A DNA stretch of 27,640 nt from assembly GCA_039026375.1 (NCBI GenBank), contig JBCCML010000058.1, forward strand, positions 1-27,640, given 5' to 3'. A program made the translations under genes and the position numbers. How positions within the stretch are numbered: position 1 is the first letter of the stretch; every line of letters begins with the position of its first letter. Origin of the DNA: Thermohalobaculum sp039026375. GTDB taxonomy: Bacteria > Pseudomonadota > Alphaproteobacteria > Rhodobacterales > Rhodobacteraceae. Shown piece after piece: positions 7,110 to 13,151 of this stretch. The notes under the pieces were generated by a model, which saw only the letters and a program-made list of their open reading frames with translations, did no database searches and was not told the DNA's origin.

Positions 7110-7532
7110 CTACGCGCGCGGGCGCTCACCAGCCTGCCCCGGGCCTGGCAAGCCCAAGTCAGGCAACAGAGCAACCCTGCGCGCCGTCTCAGTGCCCATG
7201 CGTTCTGGCGTGAACATGCGCATCGCCTGACCCGTCATCAGATCGCCATTGTCCACGAGAAAGGCGCCCGACTCCGCATAGTCTCGGACATCCATCCGTT
7301 CGGCGATCTGGCTGAGAAAGGCCATGGTCACGGTCGCGTTGAACTTTGCAGGCACATGTGCGCGTCCCGCCAAGTCGCGCAGGCCATTTGCCACCCGCAG
7401 GCAGGCGTCAAAAAACTCGTACCGGGCCAAGGCCGCGAAGGCGACCCGGATGTGATCCTCGTGCGAGAACGCCGTGGGCGAGAGGGTTCTGGATTCGAAC
7501 GCATCCAGCAGCGCCTGATCCGATTGCGTCAT
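7110..7532 (-). CDS. hypothetical protein, second gene of a coupled pair
   Basis: A 140-residue soluble, mostly helical protein. An N-terminal FSHEDHIRVAFAALARYEF block (about 22-40) contains two histidines in an H-x(2)-DH-like arrangement. It is followed by AHVPAKFNATVTMAFLSQI (58-76), which is the most conserved-looking part, and by a loose Pro/Gly-rich tail. I recall unnamed alphaproteobacterial proteins with a similar F-x-H-x-D-H opening, but no function is assigned. The ATG overlaps the TGA of the upstream RHH-like gene (ATGA), and GGGAG lies 7 bases before it. The two are almost certainly translated together. Confidence 0.75.
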   Translation of the reverse strand: MTQSDQALLDAFESRTLSPTAFSHEDHIRVAFAALARYEFFDACLRVANGLRDLAGRAHVPAKFNATVTMAFLSQIAERMDVRDYAESGAFLVDNGDLMTGQAMRMFTPERMGTETARRVALLPDLGLPGPGQAGERPRA

Positions 7533-7783
7533 TCCTTCGCTCCCATCTCGGTTGTCAGATGGCTGTCTGCCGCCGTTAGGTCCAGATCGTAGACATCTTT
7601 GAGCTGGGCGATCTTCTTCAGCGTCTCCTCGGGAAACGGGGCCTTGCCCTCGAAGGCGTGCAACGCAATGGCTTCGACCAGTTCAGCGCCCGAGATCTCC
7701 AGATGTTCCGCCAGCCCTTTCAGGACCTTCAACACCCGTTTTTCCAACCTCAGTCCGGTCTGCACACGCACGATCTGCTTCAT
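7529..7783 (-). CDS. small ribbon-helix-helix-like protein, first gene of a coupled pair
   Basis: An 84-residue protein. The open frame extends 16 codons upstream, but AAAGGAG lies 7 bases before the ATG at 7783-7781, which fixes this start. The N-terminal half (KQIVRVQTGLRLEKRVLKVL, then GLAEHLEISGAELVEAIALH) has the strand-helix-helix pattern of MetJ/Arc-type DNA-binding or antitoxin proteins. The rest (FPEETLKKIAQLKDVYDLDL, then TAADSHL) is a short helix and tail. A near-perfect 22-bp palindrome lies 13 bases upstream of the start, consistent with autoregulation. The RHH assignment is by eye. It could be an antitoxin-like regulator of the overlapping downstream gene, but that gene does not resemble a known toxin. 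Confidence 0.75.
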   Translation of the reverse strand: MKQIVRVQTGLRLEKRVLKVLKGLAEHLEISGAELVEAIALHAFEGKAPFPEETLKKIAQLKDVYDLDLTAADSHLTTEMGAKE

Positions 7784-7796
7784 CACGAACTCCTTT

Positions 7797-7818
7797 GATA
7801 TCTTGGTACCAAGGTATC
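7797..7818. promoter_or_regulatory. 22-bp palindrome, candidate operator
   Basis: The sequence is GATATCTTGGTACCAAGGTATC, centred between 7807 and 7808, with a perfect 12-bp core CTTGGTACCAAG (7802-7813) and only one mismatched pair in 11. It lies just upstream of the ribosome-binding site of the RHH-like gene. A second small dyad, TTGAT-TCG-ATCAA, abuts it at 7819-7831. The position suits an operator controlling the minus-strand pair and possibly also rlmN. Confidence 0.6.
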
Positions 7819-7834
7819 TTGATTCGATCAATAG

Positions 7835-7863
7835 TTCACTGGATTGGTGGAACGCACTATGTT
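7835..7863 (+). promoter_or_regulatory. candidate sigma-70-type promoter for rlmN
   Basis: TTCACT (7835-7840), a 17-base spacer and TATGTT (7858-7863), each box matching 4 of 6 consensus bases, lie about 30 bases before the rlmN start. This would give a short 5' leader. It is based on sequence match and spacing only. Confidence 0.4.
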
Positions 7864-7892
7864 ATGCGCCGCGATCTTCCAAGAGAGAGCTA

Positions 7893-9080
7893 ATGACCGA
7901 CCCGCGCCCGGCAGCGACCGCTATCTCGCCTGACTTTGCCACCCTGCCCCGCAAGGCAGAGGAGGGGGCACCTGTGCGCCCGAACCTGGTGGGTCTGACG
8001 CGGGCGGGACTGCTGGACGCGATGAGCGAATTGGGCGTGCCCGAGAAGCAGCGCAAGATGCGGGCGGGCCAGCTCTGGCAGTGGATGTACAACAAGGGTG
8101 TCAGCGATTTTGACGCCATGACGAACCTGTCCAAGGGATTCCGGGCCGATCTGGCAGCGGCCTTCGATGTGGGGCGGCCCGAGATCGTGACCCGCCAAAT
8201 CTCGGAGGACGGCACCCGCAAATACCTGCTGCGCATCGCCGGCGGCCACGAGGTCGAGGCCGTCTATATCCCCGAAGAAGACCGCGGCACGCTGTGCATC
8301 TCCTCACAGGTTGGCTGCACGCTGACCTGCCCGTTCTGCCACACGGGTACGCAAAAGCTGGTGCGCAACCTCACGCCGGCCGAGATCGTCGGCCAGGTGC
8401 TGGTCTGCCGCGATGACCTGGGCGAATGGGGGCACGAGGCCACGCAAAAACGCCGCCTCACCAATATCGTTCTGATGGGCATGGGCGAGCCGCTTTACAA
8501 CGCCCAGAACGTGCGCGATGCCATGCTGATCGTGATGGATGCCGAGGGGTTGAGCCTGTCGCGGCGTCGGATCACCCTGTCCACCTCCGGCGTCGTACCA
8601 GAGATCCCCAAATGGGGGGCAGAAGCGCAGACCCTGCTGGCGATATCGCTGCACGCGGTCACGGACGACCTGCGCGACGTGCTCGTGCCGATCAACCGCA
8701 AATGGAAGATCGACGAACTGATGGCCGCCTGCCGGGCCTATCCGCGCCTGTCGAACGCCGAGCGGATCACGTTTGAATACGTGATGCTGAAGGGCATTAA
8801 CGACAGCGATGCGGACGCGAAGCGCCTGATCAAGCTGATCAAAGGCATCCCCGCCAAGATCAACCTGATCCCGTTCAACGCCTGGCCCGGCGCCCCCTAC
8901 GAGCGCTCGTCCTGGGAGCGGATCGAGGCTTTCGCCGACATCGTCAACCGCGCGGGCTATGCCAGCCCCGTGCGCACCCCACGGGGCCAGGACATCCTGG
9001 CCGCCTGCGGGCAGCTGAAATCCGCCACCGAGCGCGCAAGGAAGTCCCGCGCCCAGATCGCGGCGGACGCCGGTCTATAA
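7893..9080 (+). CDS. rlmN: dual-specificity 23S rRNA/tRNA (adenine-C2)-methyltransferase RlmN
   Basis: A 395-residue radical-SAM enzyme that methylates C2 of A2503 in 23S rRNA and of A37 in some tRNAs. The 4Fe-4S cluster motif is C142-x3-C146-x2-C149 (GCTLTCPFCHTG). The two mechanistic cysteines are expected to be Cys135 (TLCISSQ) and Cys372 (ILAACGQL). GMGEP (196-200) helps bind SAM. Further family blocks are RRRITLSTSGVVP (224-236), LAISLHAV (249-256) and NLIPFNAWPG (324-333). The frame stays open far upstream, but AAGAGAGAG (about 7881-7889) before the ATG at 7893 and the antisense RHH-like gene argue for this start. The stop overlaps the stop of the convergent next gene by six bases. Confidence 0.97.
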   Translation: MTDPRPAATAISPDFATLPRKAEEGAPVRPNLVGLTRAGLLDAMSELGVPEKQRKMRAGQLWQWMYNKGVSDFDAMTNLSKGFRADLAAAFDVGRPEIVTRQISEDGTRKYLLRIAGGHEVEAVYIPEEDRGTLCISSQVGCTLTCPFCHTGTQKLVRNLTPAEIVGQVLVCRDDLGEWGHEATQKRRLTNIVLMGMGEPLYNAQNVRDAMLIVMDAEGLSLSRRRITLSTSGVVPEIPKWGAEAQTLLAISLHAVTDDLRDVLVPINRKWKIDELMAACRAYPRLSNAERITFEYVMLKGINDSDADAKRLIKLIKGIPAKINLIPFNAWPGAPYERSSWERIEAFADIVNRAGYASPVRTPRGQDILAACGQLKSATERARKSRAQIAADAGL

Positions 9081-9803
9081 CGAGCAGACCAGCACCTCTT
9101 CGGGACCAACCGACGGCGCCGGGCACCACGTGTCGAAGGCGCGCACGATCGGCGGCCGCCCCATCAACCGAGTGATCTGCGAAACAGCCGCATCCGCCGC
9201 GGCGCGCGTCTCGAACCGGGTGAGCGTCGCGTACCAGGTGCCCCGCCGGACAATCTCGGCTTCAAACTCCTGCGCCAGCTTCTGAAGCTCCCAAGCCGCA
9301 CTTTCCAACGACTTGTCCGATCCAACGATCACGGCTACCGCGCCGGTGGTCGCTGGTGGCTGCGTTGTCGCAGTTGCCACGATCTCTTCAGCGCTTGCCA
9401 GGGCCTCGTTGATCGTCGTTTGAACACTGGTATCGGCGACGCGCACTGTACCCAGCAACGTGGCTATGGCGGCAACCTGCGCGTCCGAGCAGCCCTGAGA
9501 AACACATCCCAGAAGATCGCGCATCTTCTGGTTCTCGGCCTGCAGCTCCTCATAGGCCGAGCTGATCCTTAGAAGCTTCTCGCCCTGTTCCTGCTGATCC
9601 GTGCTGATCTTGTCCAATTTCTGACCCATGATCGTCAGTTGGGTAATGTCATACCCGGCCTTTTCAGCGATCTGCTGGACGTAGCCCATGACGTGGTCTG
9701 GAAAGATCACCACAAAAATCAGCAGAAGCGTCAGCGCCGACTTCCAGACGATGCCGATAATGGTGTCGATGGCGTCGACGACGTCTTTGGTGACCTTAGC
9801 CAT
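9075..9803 (-). CDS. membrane-anchored protein with coiled-coil and SPOR-like C-terminus
   Basis: The product is about 242 residues from the ATG at 9803. The frame extends to an ATG at 9905, but that extra 34-codon stretch uses AGA, GGA and ATA codons unlike the rest and is probably not translated. A single membrane helix (about 16-35, WKSALTLLLIFVVIFPDHVM) is followed by a helical segment rich in Gln/Glu/Lys (about 60-100) that suggests a coiled coil, then by an Ala/Thr-rich stretch. The C-terminal domain (GAVAVIVGSDKSLESAAWEL; later TWYATLTRFETRAAADAAVS) looks like a SPOR-type alpha/beta repeat, which in other proteins binds peptidoglycan. The topology suggests a periplasmic domain. The family and role are unknown. 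Its stop overlaps that of rlmN. Confidence 0.7.
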   Translation of the reverse strand: MAKVTKDVVDAIDTIIGIVWKSALTLLLIFVVIFPDHVMGYVQQIAEKAGYDITQLTIMGQKLDKISTDQQEQGEKLLRISSAYEELQAENQKMRDLLGCVSQGCSDAQVAAIATLLGTVRVADTSVQTTINEALASAEEIVATATTQPPATTGAVAVIVGSDKSLESAAWELQKLAQEFEAEIVRRGTWYATLTRFETRAAADAAVSQITRLMGRPPIVRAFDTWCPAPSVGPEEVLVCSL

Positions 9804-10063
9804 CGGCGCGGGTCCGGCCGAGGCGCTGGCAGATATCGCCGAGGCACGTCGATACTCCGCATGAAGCCGGTTGACGCTGGACAGGCATCTCAATCTTCCT
9901 CCCATGCCCTTTTGTGCGCATAGGATACCATGCCGCCTGATCAGCCTCGCAAGGATTTTCGGCCCCTAAGGCGACGGGGCCCGGGACAATGAAAATGGCT
10001 CGAACGGGCAGTTCGTCTGCTGTAAACGGCCCCATCGCAGACGCCGAATTTGGTACAAACGAC
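9804..10063. other. 260-bp divergent intergenic region
   Basis: This lies between the proposed starts of the SPOR-like gene (minus) and the kinase-like gene (plus). Both neighbouring frames stay open into it, with in-frame ATGs at 9905 (minus) and 9989 (plus), but codon use and family fit disfavour those longer starts. It holds one copy of TGCGCATAGG (9915-9924). I see no RNA gene and no clear promoter. Confidence 0.4.
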
Positions 10064-10588
10064 ATGCAGCGCGTGATGATCATCGGCGGGTCGGGGTCGG
10101 GCAAATCCACGCTGGCCCGCGAAATTGGGGCGCGGCTGGGTCTGCCCGTCATCCACATGGACAGCCTGATCTTCAGCCCGGGCTGGAAGGAAGTCCCCGA
10201 ACCGGTCTTTCTGGACCGCGTCGAAGCCGCGCTGACCGAAGATGCCTGGGTGATGGATGGCAACTACTCGCGCACCTGGCCACAGCGCCTGGCCCGCGCG
10301 GACAGCGTGATCTTCCTGGACATCCCCACCTGGCTGCGGCTTTGGCGCGTCATCCGGCGTGTGGCGACGGGCTATGGCCGCACGCGGCCTGACCTGGCCC
10401 CCGGCTGCCCCGAGCAGATCGACCTGGGGTTCATCTTCGGCTGGGTGCCAAAGTATGCCCGCGATGGCCGCCTCAAGGCCCTGACCTTGATGACCGACGA
10501 CGGCCCGGCCGGACACCTCGCCCGCCATCACCTGCGCACGCGCCGGGATGTGGCCAGGTTTCTGACGGACCTGCCGCGCGCTGCTTAG
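10064..10588 (+). CDS. P-loop NTPase, adenylate-kinase-like / FlaR-type topology modulation family
   Basis: A protein of 174 residues from the ATG at 10064 (MQRVMIIGG). An in-frame ATG at 9989 would add a 25-residue tail of no recognisable character. The Walker A loop is GGSGSGKST (8-16). It is followed by LPVIHMDSLIFSPGW, the DAWVMDGNY block typical of this kinase-like family, and DSVIFLDIPTWLRLWRVIRR, which carries the Walker-B-like strand and the arginines that usually contact phosphate. Members are small nucleotide-binding kinases whose substrates are mostly unassigned. No clear ribosome-binding site precedes either start. The gene stands alone. Confidence 0.82.
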   Translation: MQRVMIIGGSGSGKSTLAREIGARLGLPVIHMDSLIFSPGWKEVPEPVFLDRVEAALTEDAWVMDGNYSRTWPQRLARADSVIFLDIPTWLRLWRVIRRVATGYGRTRPDLAPGCPEQIDLGFIFGWVPKYARDGRLKALTLMTDDGPAGHLARHHLRTRRDVARFLTDLPRAA

Positions 10589-10815
10589 ATCGGGTCCATC
10601 ATCCCAGCCAGGACGCAGATACATCACGATCTCCCGGTCGCGCCAACCGGCCCATCAACGCTGCAAGCAGCAACAATCGGTCTCGATCGCATGGGCGGCA
10701 CGGCTGACGCCCAATTTTCTTGCCGATATGTAGCGGGTGTCACAGATCAGCGCCGCCGTTTCCGTCAAGACCGCCACAACGAAACCCAGTACGTTAAAAT
10801 CGAGAAGGAAACCGC

Positions 10816-11010
10816 ATGACAAATCAAGCTTCATCCACCCCCTTGGCGCTCGACGACGACGCCCTCGACACCGTCGCTGGCGCTGAGAAATCGGGCAAAG
10901 TGTCGAAACGCCTGGTCTGGTCGCCGCACCTGCACGCTCAAACGGGCGCGAGCCAAGCAGACGACTCCGAAAAGGAGTATAAGATCGTCGTCATGGGCGG
11001 CGGCCGGTAA
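10816..11010 (+). CDS. 64-residue peptide with double-glycine-type leader motif (candidate secreted or modified peptide)
   Basis: A short open frame with a good ribosome-binding site (AGAAGGA about 8 bases before the ATG). Residues 12-23, LDDDALDTVAGA, fit the leader consensus for C39-peptidase ABC exporters and many RiPP precursors: L at -12, L at -7, V at -4, G at -2, A at -1. Cleavage after Ala23 would release a 41-residue, cysteine-free, Lys- and Ser-containing core ending KIVVMGGGR. No maturase, peptidase or ABC exporter is visible within about 10 kb on either side. The next genes are twin membrane pentapeptide-repeat proteins. That it is a gene is supported by the ribosome-binding site and leader pattern; its function is inference. 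Confidence 0.6.
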   Translation: MTNQASSTPLALDDDALDTVAGAEKSGKVSKRLVWSPHLHAQTGASQADDSEKEYKIVVMGGGR

Positions 11011-11170
11011 CGCGGACGCGGCGGCGACGCGGGCGCTCCCTACCCCTGCTCGGCCAGAGTCTCACGCCAAAGAAGCCCGGGTGCAGAGATCGCACCTAGT
11101 CGCTGAAGCGCAAGCCAGCGATACAAGCCAGTAACCGAAGCCTTTGGCCCAGACCGGTCTTCAGCCCCAA

Positions 11171-11200
11171 CCCCTCCGGTGCTACCGTGGCCCGGAGGGG
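11171..11200 (+). promoter_or_regulatory. 9-bp GC-rich hairpin over the ribosome-binding region of the first pentapeptide gene
   Basis: CCCCTCCGG (11171-11179) and CCGGAGGGG (11192-11200) are perfectly complementary around a 12-base loop. The right arm contains GGAGGGG, the only strong Shine-Dalgarno-like sequence at normal distance from the ATG at 11208. The folded RNA would hide the ribosome-binding site. There is no T-run, so a terminator is unlikely. Confidence 0.55.
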
Positions 11201-11207
11201 GGAGCAG

Positions 11208-13100
11208 ATGGACCAATCAGAACGACTGGCTCAGATCGAGAAGATCGCGCAGAACGCCCGCAATACCTGGTTCGGGTTGCTGGTCGTGCTGATCTTTGTC
11301 GGCATAACGCTGATGGGCCACCAGGACAGCGATTTCTTTGCCTTCGGCGCGTCCACTACGCTGCCGGTGGTGAATGTCGACGTGCCGCCCGATGCCTTCT
11401 TCCTGGCAGCCCCCGTGCTGACCGCGGCGCTTTACTGCTATTTGCAGGTCTATCTGCTGGGGCTCTGGGACTCGCTGGGCGATCTGGAGCAGGCCCCCGA
11501 TGCGCCGCCGCTCGGCGATCTGGTCTACCCGACGATCTATACGGTGGCGGGGCTGCTCTATCGCGACTATCGGCGCAAAGACGCCTGTATCCCGCCGCGC
11601 GATCTCAGCCGGATGACCGTGATCATCGCGGTCCTGCTGGGCTGGGTCTTCGGGCTAGTGGTGCTGGGCTGGCTCTGGTGGCGCTCGGCGCCCGCGCACA
11701 ACCCGGCCGTGACCCTGATCGCCGGGGTCAGCTTTTGGGCCGCCCTGATGACCGCCGTGATCAGCCTGATGGCAACGCATCGGCGCATGTCCGGCCACTC
11801 GCGCGCGGAGACCGCCCGCCGGATGCTGCGCCGTCAGATCCTGGGCATTGCAACGCTGGGCGTGATCGGCACGCTATCGTGGGACCGCGCGGGCGGCGGC
11901 CTGATCCCCTGGCTCGACGACACCGGCCTGCCGGTCCTGATGGCGCGCGCCGATCTGAGCGAGGCGGAGCTGAGCGTGCGCCCCCCAGACTGGCTGGGCT
12001 TCGATCTCTGGGTGGTCGACTACCAAAGCGCCTATGCCGCACGCCAAGGCCTGCCCGCGGACATCGACAGCTGGAGCGACACGGACCGCACCGCCTTTCA
12101 ACGCGAGGCGGCACAACGCTGGCTGGGCCGCACCCGCGGCATCGGCACGGCCACGCTGCACGGCGCGGACCTGCGCGGCGCCGATCTCAGCTATGCCTTT
12201 CTGGCCGGCGCAGACATGCGCGGCGTGGACCTGACCGGGGCCAGCTTGCTGCGCGCCCAGCTGCCGGGGGCGGACCTGCGCAAGGCGACGCTGAACGACG
12301 TGGACATGCGCATGGCCCAACTGGAAGGGGCCGAGCTTAGCCAGGCCTGGATGATCGCGACCGATCTCAGCTTTGCGCGGCTGGCGGACGTGGCCCTGAT
12401 CGATGCCTACATGCTGGAGGTTGAGGTGAACCGCACCCAGATGCCCCGCGTCGACATGCGGGGCGCCGCGATCACCGGGGTCTTCTTCAACCGCAACGAC
12501 ATGACCGCGGCGAAGCTCAGCTTCTTCCAGATGCAGGAAACCAGCTTTAACGAGGTGATCCTGGATCGGGTCGATTTCGGGTTTCAGGACCTGATCGGCT
12601 TCAGCCTGCAGGGCGCCAGCTTGCGCGGCGCTAACTTCGACAGCGTCAAGCTGATTGGGGCGGACCTGACCGGCGCCGACCTGACCGACGCCGATCTCAG
12701 CTTAGCCGATCTGACCAATGCCGAATTGTCGGGGGCCAACCTGACGGGCGCAACCTTCGACGAAACGGTTCTGGCCGGGGCCAGCCTGTTTTCGGCGACC
12801 CTGGTCACGGCGCAAGGCCTGACCCAATCGGTGCTGGATACCGCCTTCGGCGATCCGCTGACCGCCCTGCCCCCGGGGCTCTCCCCGGGCTGCCACTGGC
12901 CGAAGGAGCCGGTCCCCTATGGCGCTGCCTCCTCGATCACGGCACCGCCGCAGGAAACCAGCTATATCGACCGCGAGGCCTATGACGTTCTGGCGGACAG
13001 CAGCACCGCCAGCCTCTTCTACGACCGGGAACAGTTGGACGCCTGGCGCGCCCAGGGCGCGATCGTCACGGTCCGCTTCGCCGACGGGACATGCCCTTGA
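11208..13100 (+). CDS. membrane protein with C-terminal pentapeptide repeats (paralog 1)
   Basis: A 630-residue protein. The frame opens seven codons earlier at a GTG, but the ATG at 11208 matches the start of the downstream paralog (MDQSERLAQIEKIAQNAR). The N-terminal region has about five hydrophobic segments (22-36, 64-86, 137-157, 165-189, 210-226) separated by conserved loops such as HQDSDFFAFGASTTLPVVN. Pentapeptide repeats A(D/N)LxG run from about 315 to 535, with the cleanest block at 483-515 (GADLTGADLTDADLSLADLT). They predict a right-handed quadrilateral beta-helix. The tail (about 536-630) is unique. Pentapeptide domains serve as scaffolds, and some mimic DNA to bind gyrase; nothing here shows gyrase binding. 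The gene probably forms an operon with its paralog. Confidence 0.88.
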   Translation: MDQSERLAQIEKIAQNARNTWFGLLVVLIFVGITLMGHQDSDFFAFGASTTLPVVNVDVPPDAFFLAAPVLTAALYCYLQVYLLGLWDSLGDLEQAPDAPPLGDLVYPTIYTVAGLLYRDYRRKDACIPPRDLSRMTVIIAVLLGWVFGLVVLGWLWWRSAPAHNPAVTLIAGVSFWAALMTAVISLMATHRRMSGHSRAETARRMLRRQILGIATLGVIGTLSWDRAGGGLIPWLDDTGLPVLMARADLSEAELSVRPPDWLGFDLWVVDYQSAYAARQGLPADIDSWSDTDRTAFQREAAQRWLGRTRGIGTATLHGADLRGADLSYAFLAGADMRGVDLTGASLLRAQLPGADLRKATLNDVDMRMAQLEGAELSQAWMIATDLSFARLADVALIDAYMLEVEVNRTQMPRVDMRGAAITGVFFNRNDMTAAKLSFFQMQETSFNEVILDRVDFGFQDLIGFSLQGASLRGANFDSVKLIGADLTGADLTDADLSLADLTNAELSGANLTGATFDETVLAGASLFSATLVTAQGLTQSVLDTAFGDPLTALPPGLSPGCHWPKEPVPYGAASSITAPPQETSYIDREAYDVLADSSTASLFYDREQLDAWRAQGAIVTVRFADGTCP

Positions 13101-13151
13101 GCCCTTTGGTAGCGCCACCTCGGGTGGTATCCTAACCGCCTGGGGGAGCCC

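Noticed and set aside
7599..7892. The rlmN reading frame is open for 98 more codons upstream.
   Set aside because: This part is antisense to the RHH-like gene, has no family similarity, and a good ribosome-binding site precedes the ATG at 7893.
10975..11010. The end of the small peptide (EYKIVVMGGGR) resembles the first strand and P-loop start of Ras-type GTPases.
   Set aside because: The frame stops directly after it and no GTPase continues in any frame downstream, so the likeness is most simply chance.
12034..12234. Short alternative frames within the pentapeptide genes.
   Set aside because: They arise from the repetitive GC-rich repeat codons; the main frames have clear repeats and starts.
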